Source of the DNA: Marinobacter qingdaonensis
Lineage (GTDB): Bacteria > Pseudomonadota > Gammaproteobacteria > Pseudomonadales > Oleiphilaceae
NCBI RefSeq assembly: GCF_034555935.1
Contig: NZ_JAYDCJ010000003.1
Location: 2,046,001 to 2,110,000, forward strand
Reading direction: 5' to 3'
Length of the DNA stretch: 64,000 nucleotides
Shown here: one piece after another, positions 1-9,835 of the stretch
How the letters are laid out: each line of letters begins with the position of its first letter
Position numbering within the stretch: the first letter of the stretch is position 1
The notes under the pieces: model-generated
Told to the model about the DNA's origin: nothing
The model's input: the letters and a program-made list of their open reading frames with translations, nothing else
Database searches by the model: none
Program-made: the position numbers and the translations under genes

Positions 1-1
1 G

Positions 2-226
2 GTCAGTAAATGGCAGAAAATGCATGGCATTGTTGCCGGCGAATTGCTGGTGCTGCGTTCGACGCCGGATCACTCCGCCCAGGAGTTGGCCGAGCGCGCC
101 TTGAGTGCCGGCACCTGTCACGCGGTGGTGATGTGGACCCGTAAGCTGGGTCGGCCCGCTTTCGACGCGTTGCAGCGGGCATCAGCGGCGGGCAACAGTC
201 ACGGTGTGATTCTGCGCCAGCGCTGA
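2..226 (+). CDS. sulA: SulA-like cell division inhibitor, C-terminal part (5' end outside window)
   Basis: Open frame enters from the left edge and stops at 226; an ATG at 20 lies in frame but is probably internal. The visible ~74 residues resemble the C-terminal half of SulA: a short strand (GIVAGELLVLRST), a helix, the strand AVVMWTRKL, a helix rich in Ala/Leu, and a final GVILRQR that parallels the E. coli GFIMRP ending. SulA binds FtsZ and blocks septation during the SOS response. In Pseudomonas, sulA lies next to lexA and before two small conserved genes; the two minus-strand genes that follow here fit that arrangement. The lexA gene and any SOS box would lie outside the window. Identity rests on a short C-terminal match, so it is likely but not certain. 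Confidence 0.7.
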   Translation, partial: VSKWQKMHGIVAGELLVLRSTPDHSAQELAERALSAGTCHAVVMWTRKLGRPAFDALQRASAAGNSHGVILRQR

Positions 227-234
227 GCTGTTGG

Positions 235-267
235 GGCGCCGCCGTCTGCCCACCCGGGCGCGGCGCC
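235..267. terminator. GC-rich stem-loop between convergent genes
   Basis: An 8-bp perfect stem (235-242 with 260-267) closes a 17-nt loop between the stop of sulA and the stop of the minus-strand small gene. Only two T residues follow on the plus strand, so intrinsic termination would be weak; its position between convergent genes is the main support. Confidence 0.4.
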
Positions 268-272
268 TTGCA

Positions 273-533
273 TCAGTGCAGGGTGTAGGAGGGGTGAGCG
301 TCGGTCGCCTCGGGTTCCTCGTCTTCCAGTTCAATATCGTGAGCTACGTTACCCACGGCTTCGATACCGGCCGCGATCATCGCCTTGGCGACATTCATGT
401 CGCGGTCTTCCATCATCTCCCGCGCTTCGTCGGAAAAGGAAATCTTCACAAGCGGCGCACTGTCGTCGTCGATGCGGCGCAGCGCGTAATCTCCGTTACT
501 CAGTTGTACGATTTCAAAAAAAGATGGTGACAT
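273..533 (-). CDS. Small conserved acidic protein of unknown function
   Basis: An 86-residue protein with no signal peptide or membrane segment. It begins MSPSFFEIVQLSNGDYALRR, which looks like a beta-strand hairpin, continues with an acidic helix, and ends in a disordered Glu/Asp-rich tail. Its place beside sulA, downstream of a DUF6586-type gene, resembles the small hypothetical gene next to sulA in Pseudomonas. Function is unknown. It probably shares a transcript with the 584-1072 gene (50-nt gap). A plausible alternative is that it is only position-conserved and unrelated to the SOS response. Confidence 0.65.
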   Translation of the reverse strand: MSPSFFEIVQLSNGDYALRRIDDDSAPLVKISFSDEAREMMEDRDMNVAKAMIAAGIEAVGNVAHDIELEDEEPEATDAHPSYTLH

Positions 534-583
534 TCGTTAAACCTTTTCTGTGATTCGACCCGGGCTACCTGCGGCTTGCGCGG

Positions 584-1072
584 TTACCACTCGCTGTGCC
601 GCTCTTCCAGGTCGTCGGCAAATTTCTTCATGGCGTCCAGCGTGGCTCGTAGGCCCGCGCTGGAGCGATCTGGCCCGGCGGCGGCTGACACCGCGATGAT
701 GTTGTCGGCGCTGACCGTCTTTTTGGTCGCTGGCGGGCGGCTCTGTACCGCCTCGAGTTGTTCCAGGTGGTTCCACCAGCTGCTGCCTTGCCTGGCCAGC
801 TCCTGCAACAGCCCCAGCTCGCTGGCCTCGGTGCCGACCAGGTCCGCCAGCGCCTCCAGGTTGTCCGGCTCGCCGCTGCGATGCTGGTACAGGCGGGCGA
901 CCATCACGAGCAACAGGCGCCGGGCCCGCAGCAACAGCTCGGTGGCCCCCTGCAGTGCCGCCTCCTGCCTCAGGGCGCTGTGGGGGGCGTCAGCGGGCGT
1001 GCCAGAGTCGTCCAGCAGCGTCCGGGCCAGGAACAGTTTCTGTGAAACCAGTGAATGCCATTGTGAGGCCAT
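584..1072 (-). CDS. DUF6586-like protein
   Basis: About 162 residues, mostly alpha-helical, without membrane segments. The start at MASQWHSLVSQ (1072) is preferred over an in-frame codon at 1117 because conservation-like sequence begins there. The helical pattern, with LLLRARRLLLVMVARLY and SSWWNHLEQLE, and the position between sulA and topA-type neighbours in pseudomonads suggest the family annotated DUF6586 in Pseudomonas. Function is unknown. It reads leftward into the 86-residue gene. The Shine-Dalgarno is weak (AGG about 8 nt upstream), so the exact start is uncertain. Confidence 0.6.
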   Translation of the reverse strand: MASQWHSLVSQKLFLARTLLDDSGTPADAPHSALRQEAALQGATELLLRARRLLLVMVARLYQHRSGEPDNLEALADLVGTEASELGLLQELARQGSSWWNHLEQLEAVQSRPPATKKTVSADNIIAVSAAAGPDRSSAGLRATLDAMKKFADDLEERHSEW

Positions 1073-1290
1073 AAGATACCTGTAAACAGCCGGTGGTCCG
1101 ACCCACCGCAAAGTCAATCCGCCATCCTACCATTTCGACGGCGCAATTTCCTCCCCTCGCTCTGTCACCGTCTGTGTCACAAGAAAATACACATCATCAC
1201 TTGAAACGGTCGTTTGAATTTGGCAAAAAGGCCGCCGGTTGCGCCAGGGCCAGCCAGACACACTGCATGATATTCGGGAGGAGAAAGGGA

Positions 1291-2649
1291 ATGCGGAACC
1301 AGGTTATCGCAGGCGTTGCAGCAATCCTGTTCGGGGCTTCAGGGACGGCCGTATCGAAGGTCTCGCCAAAGCAGGCGGATCGGCTCGATGGGGAATTAAC
1401 CCCGGTAGGCGCAGAGCGGGCCGGTAATCCGTCCGGTACCATTCCCGACTGGACCGGTGGGCTGAAGACACCACCCGAGGGTTGGCGCAAAGGCCAGGTG
1501 GAAATCAATCCCTTCCCGGAGGATGAGCCCCTGTTCGTGATTACCGGGGACAACTACACGCTGTATCGGGATCGGCTGTCTGACGGCCACCTAAGGATGT
1601 TGGAGCAGTACGGCGCGGATTTCTTCATGCCGGTGTATCAGACCCGCCGCACCGCGGCCTTCCCGGACCATGTTTACGACAAATCCCGTGACAACGCGGT
1701 GCAGTCCGAATTGCTGGATAACGGCAACGGCGTTCGCAACACGATCATGACCAGCCCGTTTCCGATTCCAAAGAACGGTCTGGAAGTCATCTGGAATCAC
1801 ATCCTGCGCTACCGCGGCAACGAGGTGGCGTTCCGCAGTGCCTCCGCCACGCCCCAGACCGATGGCGCCTTCAATCCGGTGGTCAATGACTACGAGTATT
1901 TCTTCGCCTACAGCAAGAAGGGGGCGGAACTGGAGGAGATCGACAACAAGATCTTCTACCTGAAAACCGACACCATCGCTCCGTCGTCGCTGGCCGGTAC
2001 CATCACCCTGGTGCATGAAACCCTGGATCAGATTCGGTCGCCCCGGCTGGCCTGGCGCTACGACGCCGGCTCCCGTCGCCTGCGTCGATCGCCCAATCTG
2101 GCCTACGAAACCGATCTGCCGAACTCCTCCTCCCTGCGTTCGGTCGACCAGAAGGACATGTATAACGGCGCGCCCAACCAGTACGATTGGACTCTGAAGG
2201 GCAAGCGCGAGCTGTATGTGCCGTACAACGCCTACGCGTTGCACGCTGGCGACGTCACCGCCGACGACGTGATCCGCCCCCGTCACATCAATCAGGCCCT
2301 GGCACGCTACGAGCTGCACCGGGTCTGGGTGGTCGAGGCCAAGCGCCGCACGGGCATCGGCCACATCTACGATCGTCGGGTGTTCTACGTTGACGAGGAC
2401 AGCTGGCAGATCCTGGCGTCCGAGGAGTACGACGAGGATGGCCAGCTTTGGCGGGTGTCCGAAGCCCACAACATCAGCTATTACAGTGTGCCGGTGTTCT
2501 GGACTACCATGGAAATGACGTACGATCTCAAGGCCGAACGCTATTATATCGATGGCCTGGATGACGGTTTCCCGGCGTATGATTTCAGCCCGGGGTTCCG
2601 TGGGTCCGACTTCACCGCGTCCGCGGCGCGGCGGGCCGCCCGTCGGTAA
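1291..2649 (+). CDS. DUF1329 family envelope protein
   Basis: A 452-residue protein with an N-terminal signal peptide (MRNQVIAG followed by a hydrophobic run and a likely Ala/Val cleavage region near residue 20). The mature part carries DUF1329 hallmarks: GNPSGTIPDWTGGL near the start, a central DYEYFFAYSKKGAELEE, and RRVFYVDEDSWQI before the C-terminus. This family has a LolB/LppX-like lipid-binding fold and is often encoded near RND exporters, but its biochemical role is not established. The start at 1291 was chosen over the longer frame from 1093 because GGAGGAG lies at 1277-1283 with 7-nt spacing and the signal peptide starts there. It appears monocistronic. The 218 bases upstream hold no other gene that I can see. 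Confidence 0.8.
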   Translation: MRNQVIAGVAAILFGASGTAVSKVSPKQADRLDGELTPVGAERAGNPSGTIPDWTGGLKTPPEGWRKGQVEINPFPEDEPLFVITGDNYTLYRDRLSDGHLRMLEQYGADFFMPVYQTRRTAAFPDHVYDKSRDNAVQSELLDNGNGVRNTIMTSPFPIPKNGLEVIWNHILRYRGNEVAFRSASATPQTDGAFNPVVNDYEYFFAYSKKGAELEEIDNKIFYLKTDTIAPSSLAGTITLVHETLDQIRSPRLAWRYDAGSRRLRRSPNLAYETDLPNSSSLRSVDQKDMYNGAPNQYDWTLKGKRELYVPYNAYALHAGDVTADDVIRPRHINQALARYELHRVWVVEAKRRTGIGHIYDRRVFYVDEDSWQILASEEYDEDGQLWRVSEAHNISYYSVPVFWTTMEMTYDLKAERYYIDGLDDGFPAYDFSPGFRGSDFTASAARRAARR

Positions 2650-2702
2650 TTGATGGGGCCGGTGGCCACAATTAATCACAGGAATCTGACAGGAGACCGG
2701 GC

Positions 2703-3032
2703 ATGGCGGACAACCAGGCGCATCTGACTCACCTGGATCAACTGATGGCCCGCTTCGGGCGCGCACTGGCCGATCAGGACTGGGACGCACTGGCGAGTCG
2801 CAATGGCGAGGTCAGGCCGGCGGTCGAGCCGCTGATGCGCGCCATGGAGTCGGGTGAGCTGGACGCGAGCGAGGTGCGGACCCGCCTCGAGGAGCTGCAG
2901 CAACTGGTGGATGCGGCCAGTCAGGGCGCCAATCGGGCGCGCCAGGAAGCCCAGTCGGCGCTCAAGGGCGTGAACCAGAATCGTAATGCTGCCAAGGCCT
3001 ATCAGAACATTTCCTCAAATCGTCCCAAATAG
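2703..3032 (+). CDS. FliT-like flagellar protein
   Basis: A 109-residue helical protein with heptad-like Leu/Ala spacing. It opens with HLTHLDQLMARFGRALADQDW and ends in NRNAAKAYQNIS, which resembles the short FliT/FleP-type proteins found just upstream of fleQ in pseudomonads. FliT proteins are chaperones for the filament cap FliD and can act on flagellar regulators. The fliD and fliS genes that normally precede it are absent, so the assignment rests on length, helix pattern and position before fleQ. A Shine-Dalgarno (AGGAGA) precedes the ATG. It could also be an unrelated small helical protein. Confidence 0.5.
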   Translation: MADNQAHLTHLDQLMARFGRALADQDWDALASRNGEVRPAVEPLMRAMESGELDASEVRTRLEELQQLVDAASQGANRARQEAQSALKGVNQNRNAAKAYQNISSNRPK

Positions 3033-3042
3033 CGTCATAAAA

Positions 3043-3071
3043 TTGACTCGAGCTTCCCGACAGTCTTAAAT
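3043..3071 (+). promoter_or_regulatory. Probable sigma-70 promoter of fleQ
   Basis: TTGACT (3043-3048), a 17-nt spacer and TTAAAT (3066-3071) match the sigma-70 consensus at 5/6 and 4/6 positions. It lies about 30 nt before fleQ. A sigma-70 promoter fits a master regulator that sits above the sigma-54 flagellar genes. Confidence 0.55.
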
Positions 3072-3102
3072 ACCGCTCAAATCCACCGAGAGATTTTTGT
3101 GA

Positions 3103-4554
<1,452 letters not shown>

Positions 4555-4702
4555 CCGGTCCCAGGCCTCGGCCTATTCCCTCCAGACGCGGCGTCAAAGG
4601 TTTGTAACCTGCGGCGCCGCGGCTCGTTCAGCCCGACGTAAAACCGTCGTTCGCCCCGATCTTAAATTTCCTTCCTATTGATATAAAAGCAAAAATTCAA
4701 GT

Positions 4703-4718
4703 TGGCACGGTGCTGGCT
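4703..4718 (+). promoter_or_regulatory. Sigma-54 promoter of fleSR
   Basis: TGGCACGGTGCTGGCT matches TGGCACG-N4-TTGCW at all but one base, with the GG and GC dinucleotides at the required 12-nt spacing. It is 66 nt before the fleS start, downstream of fleQ. Confidence 0.85.
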
Positions 4719-4784
4719 TAACAGACCCCAAACGAATAATCCGAATGGTACGGCCCGTCGATGGGTCGGTCAGGGGGCGAAGTT

Positions 4785-6023
4785 ATGAGTCAGGCACAGT
4801 TTGTGGTCCGGTCCGAGGCTGAACAGGCCCAGGCCAACGCGGCGGCGGACGTCAACGACAAGGTTACGGCGCTGTTTCCACAGCAGGAAGACGAAGCGGT
4901 GGACTCGGCGCTGGAGTTGTTCAACCGCATGTCCCGTCAGATCACTGACTCCTACCGCACCCTGGAGTCCCGGGTGAACCAGTTGTCCGGGGAGCTGAGC
5001 CAGGAATCCATGCAGCGTCAGCAGGAGCTGGAGGAAAAGGAGCAGCTGGCGGATCGACTGTCGACCCTGCTCACGGCTCTGCCCGCCGGTGTGGTGGTGC
5101 TGGACAGCCAGGGTGTGGTCACCCAGACCAACCCGGCGGCGATTGCGCTGCTGGGCGAGCCGCTCGATGGCGAACGCTGGATCGATGTCATCCAACGCTG
5201 TTTCGCGCCTCGCCGGGACGACGGCCACGAAGTGTCCCTGAAAGACGGACGCCGGGTCAGCATCGAGATTCGGACCATGGAAAACCAGCCCGGCCAGCTG
5301 ATCCTGCTCACCGACCTGACCGAAACCCGGCAACTGCAGTCTCAGCTCGCTCACGCTCAACGCCTGTCCGCCATGGGCAAGATGGTGGCGTCGCTGGCGC
5401 ACCAGATCCGCACGCCGCTGTCGGCCGCCATTCTCTACGGCGGGCATCTCAGTCAGGACGAGCTGGACGAAGAAATGCGTCAGCGTTGCGCCTCTCGACT
5501 AATGTCCCGTCTGACCCATCTGGAGCAGCAGGTCCGCGACATGCTGATCTTCGCCCGCGGCGAAACCCGCCTGGCGGAAGAGCTGTCGGCGGGGACCCTG
5601 GTCTCGGCCCTGCGCTCGGCGGTCGAGGGCATCACCCTGAATCCGGGGGCCGAGGTCACGGTGGTGGACGAGGTTCCGGCCGAGTGCCGGCTGATGTGCA
5701 ACCGGGACGCCCTGGTCGGCGCCTGCACCAACCTGGTCAACAATGGCCTGGAGGCCGGTGCCTCGCGGGTGGCGGTGCAGATTGTGCCCGCCGGCCACGA
5801 GCTGGTGATCCGCGTGATCGACAACGGCCCGGGCTTCGACCGGTCCGAGACCGGCCGTCTGATGGAGGCCTTCTACACCACCAAGTCCCACGGCACCGGC
5901 CTCGGTCTGGCGGTGGTGCAGGCGGTGGTCAAGGCCCATCAGGGCCAGTTCACCATTGAATCGCCGGAGCAGGGCGGGGCGGTTGCCACCCTGCGTCTGC
6001 CGCAATTGAAGAATTCCCAGTAA
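4785..6023 (+). CDS. fleS: FleS, flagellar two-component sensor kinase
   Basis: A 412-residue soluble histidine kinase with no membrane segments. After a helical N-terminus comes a PAS domain (LPAGVVVLDSQGVVTQTNPA), then a HisKA dimerisation helix with the phosphoacceptor His in SLAHQIRTPLSAA (about residue 207). The HATPase_c domain carries the N box (TNLVNNGLEAGA), G1 box (DNGPGF) and G2 box (SHGTGLGLAVVQ). FleS phosphorylates FleR to switch on later flagellar genes. The start at 4785 is preferred over 4761 because AGGGGGCGA lies just upstream of it. It is followed after 12 nt by fleR and driven by the sigma-54 element at 4703-4718. Confidence 0.95.
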   Translation: MSQAQFVVRSEAEQAQANAAADVNDKVTALFPQQEDEAVDSALELFNRMSRQITDSYRTLESRVNQLSGELSQESMQRQQELEEKEQLADRLSTLLTALPAGVVVLDSQGVVTQTNPAAIALLGEPLDGERWIDVIQRCFAPRRDDGHEVSLKDGRRVSIEIRTMENQPGQLILLTDLTETRQLQSQLAHAQRLSAMGKMVASLAHQIRTPLSAAILYGGHLSQDELDEEMRQRCASRLMSRLTHLEQQVRDMLIFARGETRLAEELSAGTLVSALRSAVEGITLNPGAEVTVVDEVPAECRLMCNRDALVGACTNLVNNGLEAGASRVAVQIVPAGHELVIRVIDNGPGFDRSETGRLMEAFYTTKSHGTGLGLAVVQAVVKAHQGQFTIESPEQGGAVATLRLPQLKNSQ

Positions 6024-6035
6024 ACGGAGGCAATC

Positions 6036-7493
6036 ATGGCCAAGGCCCAGATTCTGATTGTTGAGGACGACCACGACCTGCGCGAAGCCCTGGTCACCAC
6101 CCTGGAGCTCGCCAAATTCCGGGTGCGGGAAGCCGCCAATGCCCGGGAAGCCCTGGCGCGCCTGGCGGAAGCGCCGGTGGACATGGTGGTCAGCGACGTC
6201 AACATGCCGGGCCAGTCCGGGCACGAGCTGCTGGCCGAGGTTCAGCGCCTGTACCCGGGGCTGCCGATGATGCTGATCACCGCCTACGGCCAGATCAGTC
6301 ACGCGGTGTCGGCGATGCAGGCGGGCGCCATCGATTACCTGGTCAAGCCCTTCGAGCCCCAGGTGCTGGTGGAGGCCGTCAGCAAGGTGGTCGGTGGTGT
6401 CCGTCAAAAATCCACCGACGCGCCGGTGGCCGAAGATCCGGTCAGCAAGCGCATGTTCCAGCTGGCGACCAAGGTGGCCGGCAGTGACTCCACGGTGATG
6501 ATCTCGGGCGAAAGCGGTACTGGCAAGGAGGTGCTGGCCCGGTTCATTCACCAGCAGTCCCCCCGCGCCGACCAGCCCTTTGTCGCCATCAACTGTGCCG
6601 CGATTCCGGAAAACATGCTGGAAGCCATCCTGTTCGGCCACGAAAAGGGCGCCTTCACCGGGGCGGTGGCCTCGTCCCCCGGCAAGTTCGAGCAGGCCAA
6701 CGGCGGCACCATCCTGCTGGATGAAATCTCGGAAATGGACCTGGGCCTGCAGTCAAAACTGCTGCGGGTGCTGCAGGAGCGGGAAGTGGAGCGGGTCGGT
6801 GGCCGCAAGACCATTGCCCTGGATGTCCGTGTGGTCGCCACCACCAACCGCGACCTCGGCGACTATGTCCGCGAGGGCAAGTTCCGGGAAGATCTCTATT
6901 ACCGGCTGACGGTGTTCCCCATGCACTGGCAGCCCCTGCGCGAGCGCCCGCTGGACATCATGCCGCTGGCCGCCTCGCTGCTGAAAAAGCATTGCCACAA
7001 GATGAAGCTGACCGGCATCACCTTTGCTGCCGATGCCCGGGACGCGCTGATGGGTCATCGCTGGCCCGGCAACGTCCGGGAACTGGATAACGCCGTGCAG
7101 CGGGCTCTGGTGCTGCAGCAGGGCAATGTCATTCACGCCGGTGACCTGTGCCTGGAACTGGGCATTACCGGCAGTTCGGCCGCCGCCGATCCGGTCAGCT
7201 CGCTGGGGGCAATGTCGGCAGAGCCCCAGGCGCCGGCCACCAGCGAGCCCGATTCGGTCGGCTATGACCGGCCGACCCCATCCGGCGCCGATGATCTGGC
7301 CGGGGCCGGGTCCCTCGGCAATGATCTCCGGCAGCAGGAGTTCCGTATCATCATTCAGACGCTCAAGCAGGAGCGTGGGCGTCGAAATCGTGCCGCCGAG
7401 CAGCTGGGCATCAGCCCGAGAACCCTGCGGTACAAACTGGCCCAGATGCGCGATGCGGGTATCGATCTCGATTCCGAATTGGCCATGGCCTGA
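6036..7493 (+). CDS. fleR: FleR, sigma-54-dependent response regulator
   Basis: A 485-residue NtrC-type regulator. The receiver domain has the acidic pocket (EDD at 10-12), phosphoacceptor D54 in VVSDVNMPG, and the conserved Lys in YLVKPF. The AAA+ domain has Walker A GESGTGKE, the GAFTGA loop and Walker B ILLDEISEM. A Fis-type DNA-binding domain closes the protein (RRNRAAEQLGISPRTLRYKL). Phosphorylated by FleS, it activates sigma-54 genes for basal body, hook and FliA-linked functions. It is co-transcribed with fleS. A strong intrinsic terminator (7517-7543) ends this transcript. Confidence 0.96.
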   Translation: MAKAQILIVEDDHDLREALVTTLELAKFRVREAANAREALARLAEAPVDMVVSDVNMPGQSGHELLAEVQRLYPGLPMMLITAYGQISHAVSAMQAGAIDYLVKPFEPQVLVEAVSKVVGGVRQKSTDAPVAEDPVSKRMFQLATKVAGSDSTVMISGESGTGKEVLARFIHQQSPRADQPFVAINCAAIPENMLEAILFGHEKGAFTGAVASSPGKFEQANGGTILLDEISEMDLGLQSKLLRVLQEREVERVGGRKTIALDVRVVATTNRDLGDYVREGKFREDLYYRLTVFPMHWQPLRERPLDIMPLAASLLKKHCHKMKLTGITFAADARDALMGHRWPGNVRELDNAVQRALVLQQGNVIHAGDLCLELGITGSSAAADPVSSLGAMSAEPQAPATSEPDSVGYDRPTPSGADDLAGAGSLGNDLRQQEFRIIIQTLKQERGRRNRAAEQLGISPRTLRYKLAQMRDAGIDLDSELAMA

Positions 7494-7516
7494 CCTCTGG
7501 TTAAGACTCCTTCACT

Positions 7517-7543
7517 GGGCACTCATTTGAGTGCCCTTTTTTT
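7517..7543 (+). terminator. Rho-independent terminator after fleSR
   Basis: A perfect 8-bp stem (GGGCACTC/GAGTGCCC) with a 4-nt loop is followed by seven T residues, 23 nt after the fleR stop. Confidence 0.92.
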
Positions 7544-7647
7544 CGCCCTCCCGAAACCGGTGTGCTCCTGTCAAAACTCCGTCGCGGCGGTGACTTAGCT
7601 CTGAGTTTGTAGTAATAAGCTGCTGATAAATAAAGGTTAAGGTTAGT

Positions 7648-7663
7648 TGGCCTGGTCATTGCT
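7648..7663 (+). promoter_or_regulatory. Sigma-54 promoter of fliEFGHIJ
   Basis: TGGCCTGGTCATTGCT fits the sigma-54 consensus with intact -24 GG and -12 GC and a perfect TTGCT half. It lies 66 nt before fliE in an AT-rich stretch that follows the fleR terminator. Confidence 0.82.
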
Positions 7664-7729
7664 AACACGTTGGTAACAGAGTTCCATGAGTAGGTCCGCC
7701 GTTGCCCGCGGTGGAATCGGGAGAGAGTT

Positions 7730-8107
7730 ATGGTCCAACGTGCCGACATCAACAGCGTGCTGTCCGACATTCGCTCGCTGCGTGCCCAGATGATGCAGAA
7801 CCAGCGGATTGACCAGGATCAGTCGGTGCGAGGCCGTGTGGATGGCCCGCGCCAGGTGCAGCAAACCCAGGAGACCCAGGAAGCGCCGAGCTTCAGTGAT
7901 ATGCTCGGCAAGGCGGTCAACAACGTGAACGAGCTCCAGCAGAGCACCAGCGAGCTGCGGACCGCCTACGAAATGGGCGACCCGAACGTCGACATCACCC
8001 AGGTCATGATCGCGTCCCAGAAGTCCTCTGTTTCCTTCGAAGCCCTGACCCAGGTTCGCAACCGGGTCGTCCGGGCTTACGAAGACATCATGAACATGCC
8101 GATCTGA
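7730..8107 (+). CDS. fliE: FliE, hook-basal body junction protein
   Basis: A 125-residue protein. The C-terminal ~75 residues contain the family core: [16 protein letters not shown], then [19 protein letters not shown] and [17 protein letters not shown], which is the classic FliE ending. FliE links the MS ring (FliF) to the proximal rod and is an early export substrate. The N-terminal ~55 residues are Gln/Arg-rich and less conserved. A GAGAGAG-type Shine-Dalgarno precedes the ATG. First gene of the fliEFGHIJ transcript. Confidence 0.95.
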   Translation: MVQRADINSVLSDIRSLRAQMMQNQRIDQDQSVRGRVDGPRQVQQTQETQEAPSFSDMLGKAVNNVNELQQSTSELRTAYEMGDPNVDITQVMIASQKSSVSFEALTQVRNRVVRAYEDIMNMPI

Positions 8108-8122
8108 TAACGGAGCAGAGAC

Positions 8123-9835
8123 ATGGCCAGCGTTCCTGCAGAATCCTCATCCGCCAACATGCCGGCGTCCCGCTCCTCCGATGCGCCTGAGAGCGGCAAC
8201 GACATGTTTCTCGGTTTCAATCGGCTGAACCTGTTGCGCCAGGTCGGGCTGATGGTCGGCCTGGCCGCCAGCGTGGCGCTGGGGGTGGCCGTGGTGCTTT
8301 GGGCCCAGGAGCCGAACTACCAGCCGGTGGTGGGTGATCTGTCCTCGTACAACCCCCAGGACGTCACCACCATCCTCGACAGCAACGGCATAGACTACAA
8401 GATGGACCCCCGCAGCGGCGCGCTCCTGGTGCCTTCCGACCAGGTCTACAACGCCCGGCTGAAACTCGCGGCCGAGGGCGTGACCGACCAGAAAACCATG
8501 GGCTACGAACTGCTCGACCAGGACCGGGGCCTGGGCACGTCCCAATTCATGGAAACCATCAGTTATCGACGGGGCCTGGAGGGCGAGCTGGCCCGCACCA
8601 TCGGCGCCATGCGCGGCGTGCGCAGCGCCCGGGTGCACCTGGCGATTCCCGAGCGCTCGGTGTTTGTTCGGGACGCCCGCGAGCCATCGGCCTCGGTCTT
8701 CCTCGAAGTCTTCGCCGGCCGTCGCCCGGAGCAGGAACAGATCAACGCGGTGGTGAACCTGGTGGCCGGCAGCATCCCGATGATGAAAAAGGCCAACGTG
8801 ACCGTGGTCGACCAGAACGGCAATTTGCTCACCGGGAAGGAAGGGCGCGGCGACACCGACCGCATGCAGGACCAGTACGAATACACCTCCAAGGTCGAGG
8901 AGCGACTGACCCGTAGGGTGGCCTCGCTGATTGCCCCGATCGTGGGCGAGGGCCGCTACCGGGCCGAGGTCTCGGCGGACCTGGATTTCTCCTCGGTGGA
9001 GCAGGCGGAAGAGCTGTTCAATCCCGAGCAGCAGGCGGTTCGCAGCGAGCGGGAAATGTCTGAACAGCGGGTACCGGGTGGCGGCCCCCTGGGCATCCCG
9101 GGCGCCCTGTCGAACCAGCCGCCGGCCGGTGCCGCGGTGCCCGAGCAGGCCAACGCCCAGGCCGGGGAAGACGACGAAGAGGGGCAGGCCGCCCAGCCGG
9201 TGGACGTGCGCCGGGAATCGACCCGCAATTACGAGATGGATCGCACCGTCAGCTACGTGCGCCAGGAACTTGGCCGGGTCAAGCGGGTGACCGTGGCGCT
9301 GGCGGTGGACGACATGAAAGTGGTGGACCCGCAGACCGGTGAGGTCAGCTACCAGCCGTGGCCGGAGCAGGAACTGCAGCGTCTGAGCATGCTGGTGCGC
9401 GATGCGGTGGGCTATTCGGCGGCCCGGGGTGACAGCGTGACGGTGATGAACACCGCGTTTGCCCCCGAGGAAGCCATTGAATTCGAAGCGCCGGCGTTCT
9501 GGGAGCAGCCCTGGTTCTGGGATCTGATGAAGCAGGTGCTGGCCGGACTGGTGATTCTGGTGCTGGTGCTGGGCCTGCTGCGGCCGACGCTGAAAAGCCT
9601 GTCCGGCAGTGGCCAGCGCGAGCGCGAAGGCGGTGGCGATCACGGCTATCGCGATCTGGATGCCATCGAGGGCGGCGACGAGCTGCGACAGGCCATGACC
9701 GCCCAGGACGACCTGCTTTTGCCCGGCGCAACAGACGGCTATGATAGGCAGCTCAATGCATTGAAAGGCCTGATCGCCGAAGACCCCGCCCGGGTGGCCC
9801 AGGTCATGCGCCAGTGGGTGAATGTCGATGACTGA
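8123..9835 (+). CDS. fliF: FliF, flagellar MS-ring protein
   Basis: A 570-residue membrane protein. The first transmembrane helix lies at about residues 35-55 (VGLMVGLAASVALGVAVV) and the second near 470-490 (VLAGLVILVLVLGLL). Between them are the periplasmic ring-building domains, with SQFMETISYRRGLEGELART and a proline/glutamine-rich linker around 310-355. The C-terminal cytoplasmic tail ends in the FliG-binding region (VAQVMRQWV). FliF forms the ring on which the export gate and C ring assemble. Its stop codon overlaps the fliG start, indicating translational coupling. Confidence 0.96.
   Translation: MASVPAESSSANMPASRSSDAPESGNDMFLGFNRLNLLRQVGLMVGLAASVALGVAVVLWAQEPNYQPVVGDLSSYNPQDVTTILDSNGIDYKMDPRSGALLVPSDQVYNARLKLAAEGVTDQKTMGYELLDQDRGLGTSQFMETISYRRGLEGELARTIGAMRGVRSARVHLAIPERSVFVRDAREPSASVFLEVFAGRRPEQEQINAVVNLVAGSIPMMKKANVTVVDQNGNLLTGKEGRGDTDRMQDQYEYTSKVEERLTRRVASLIAPIVGEGRYRAEVSADLDFSSVEQAEELFNPEQQAVRSEREMSEQRVPGGGPLGIPGALSNQPPAGAAVPEQANAQAGEDDEEGQAAQPVDVRRESTRNYEMDRTVSYVRQELGRVKRVTVALAVDDMKVVDPQTGEVSYQPWPEQELQRLSMLVRDAVGYSAARGDSVTVMNTAFAPEEAIEFEAPAFWEQPWFWDLMKQVLAGLVILVLVLGLLRPTLKSLSGSGQREREGGGDHGYRDLDAIEGGDELRQAMTAQDDLLLPGATDGYDRQLNALKGLIAEDPARVAQVMRQWVNVDD

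Noticed and set aside
7517..7543. Considered as part of a repeat family with the flhB-adjacent palindromes
   Set aside because: It is a short standard terminator with a T-run and shares no core sequence with those elements.
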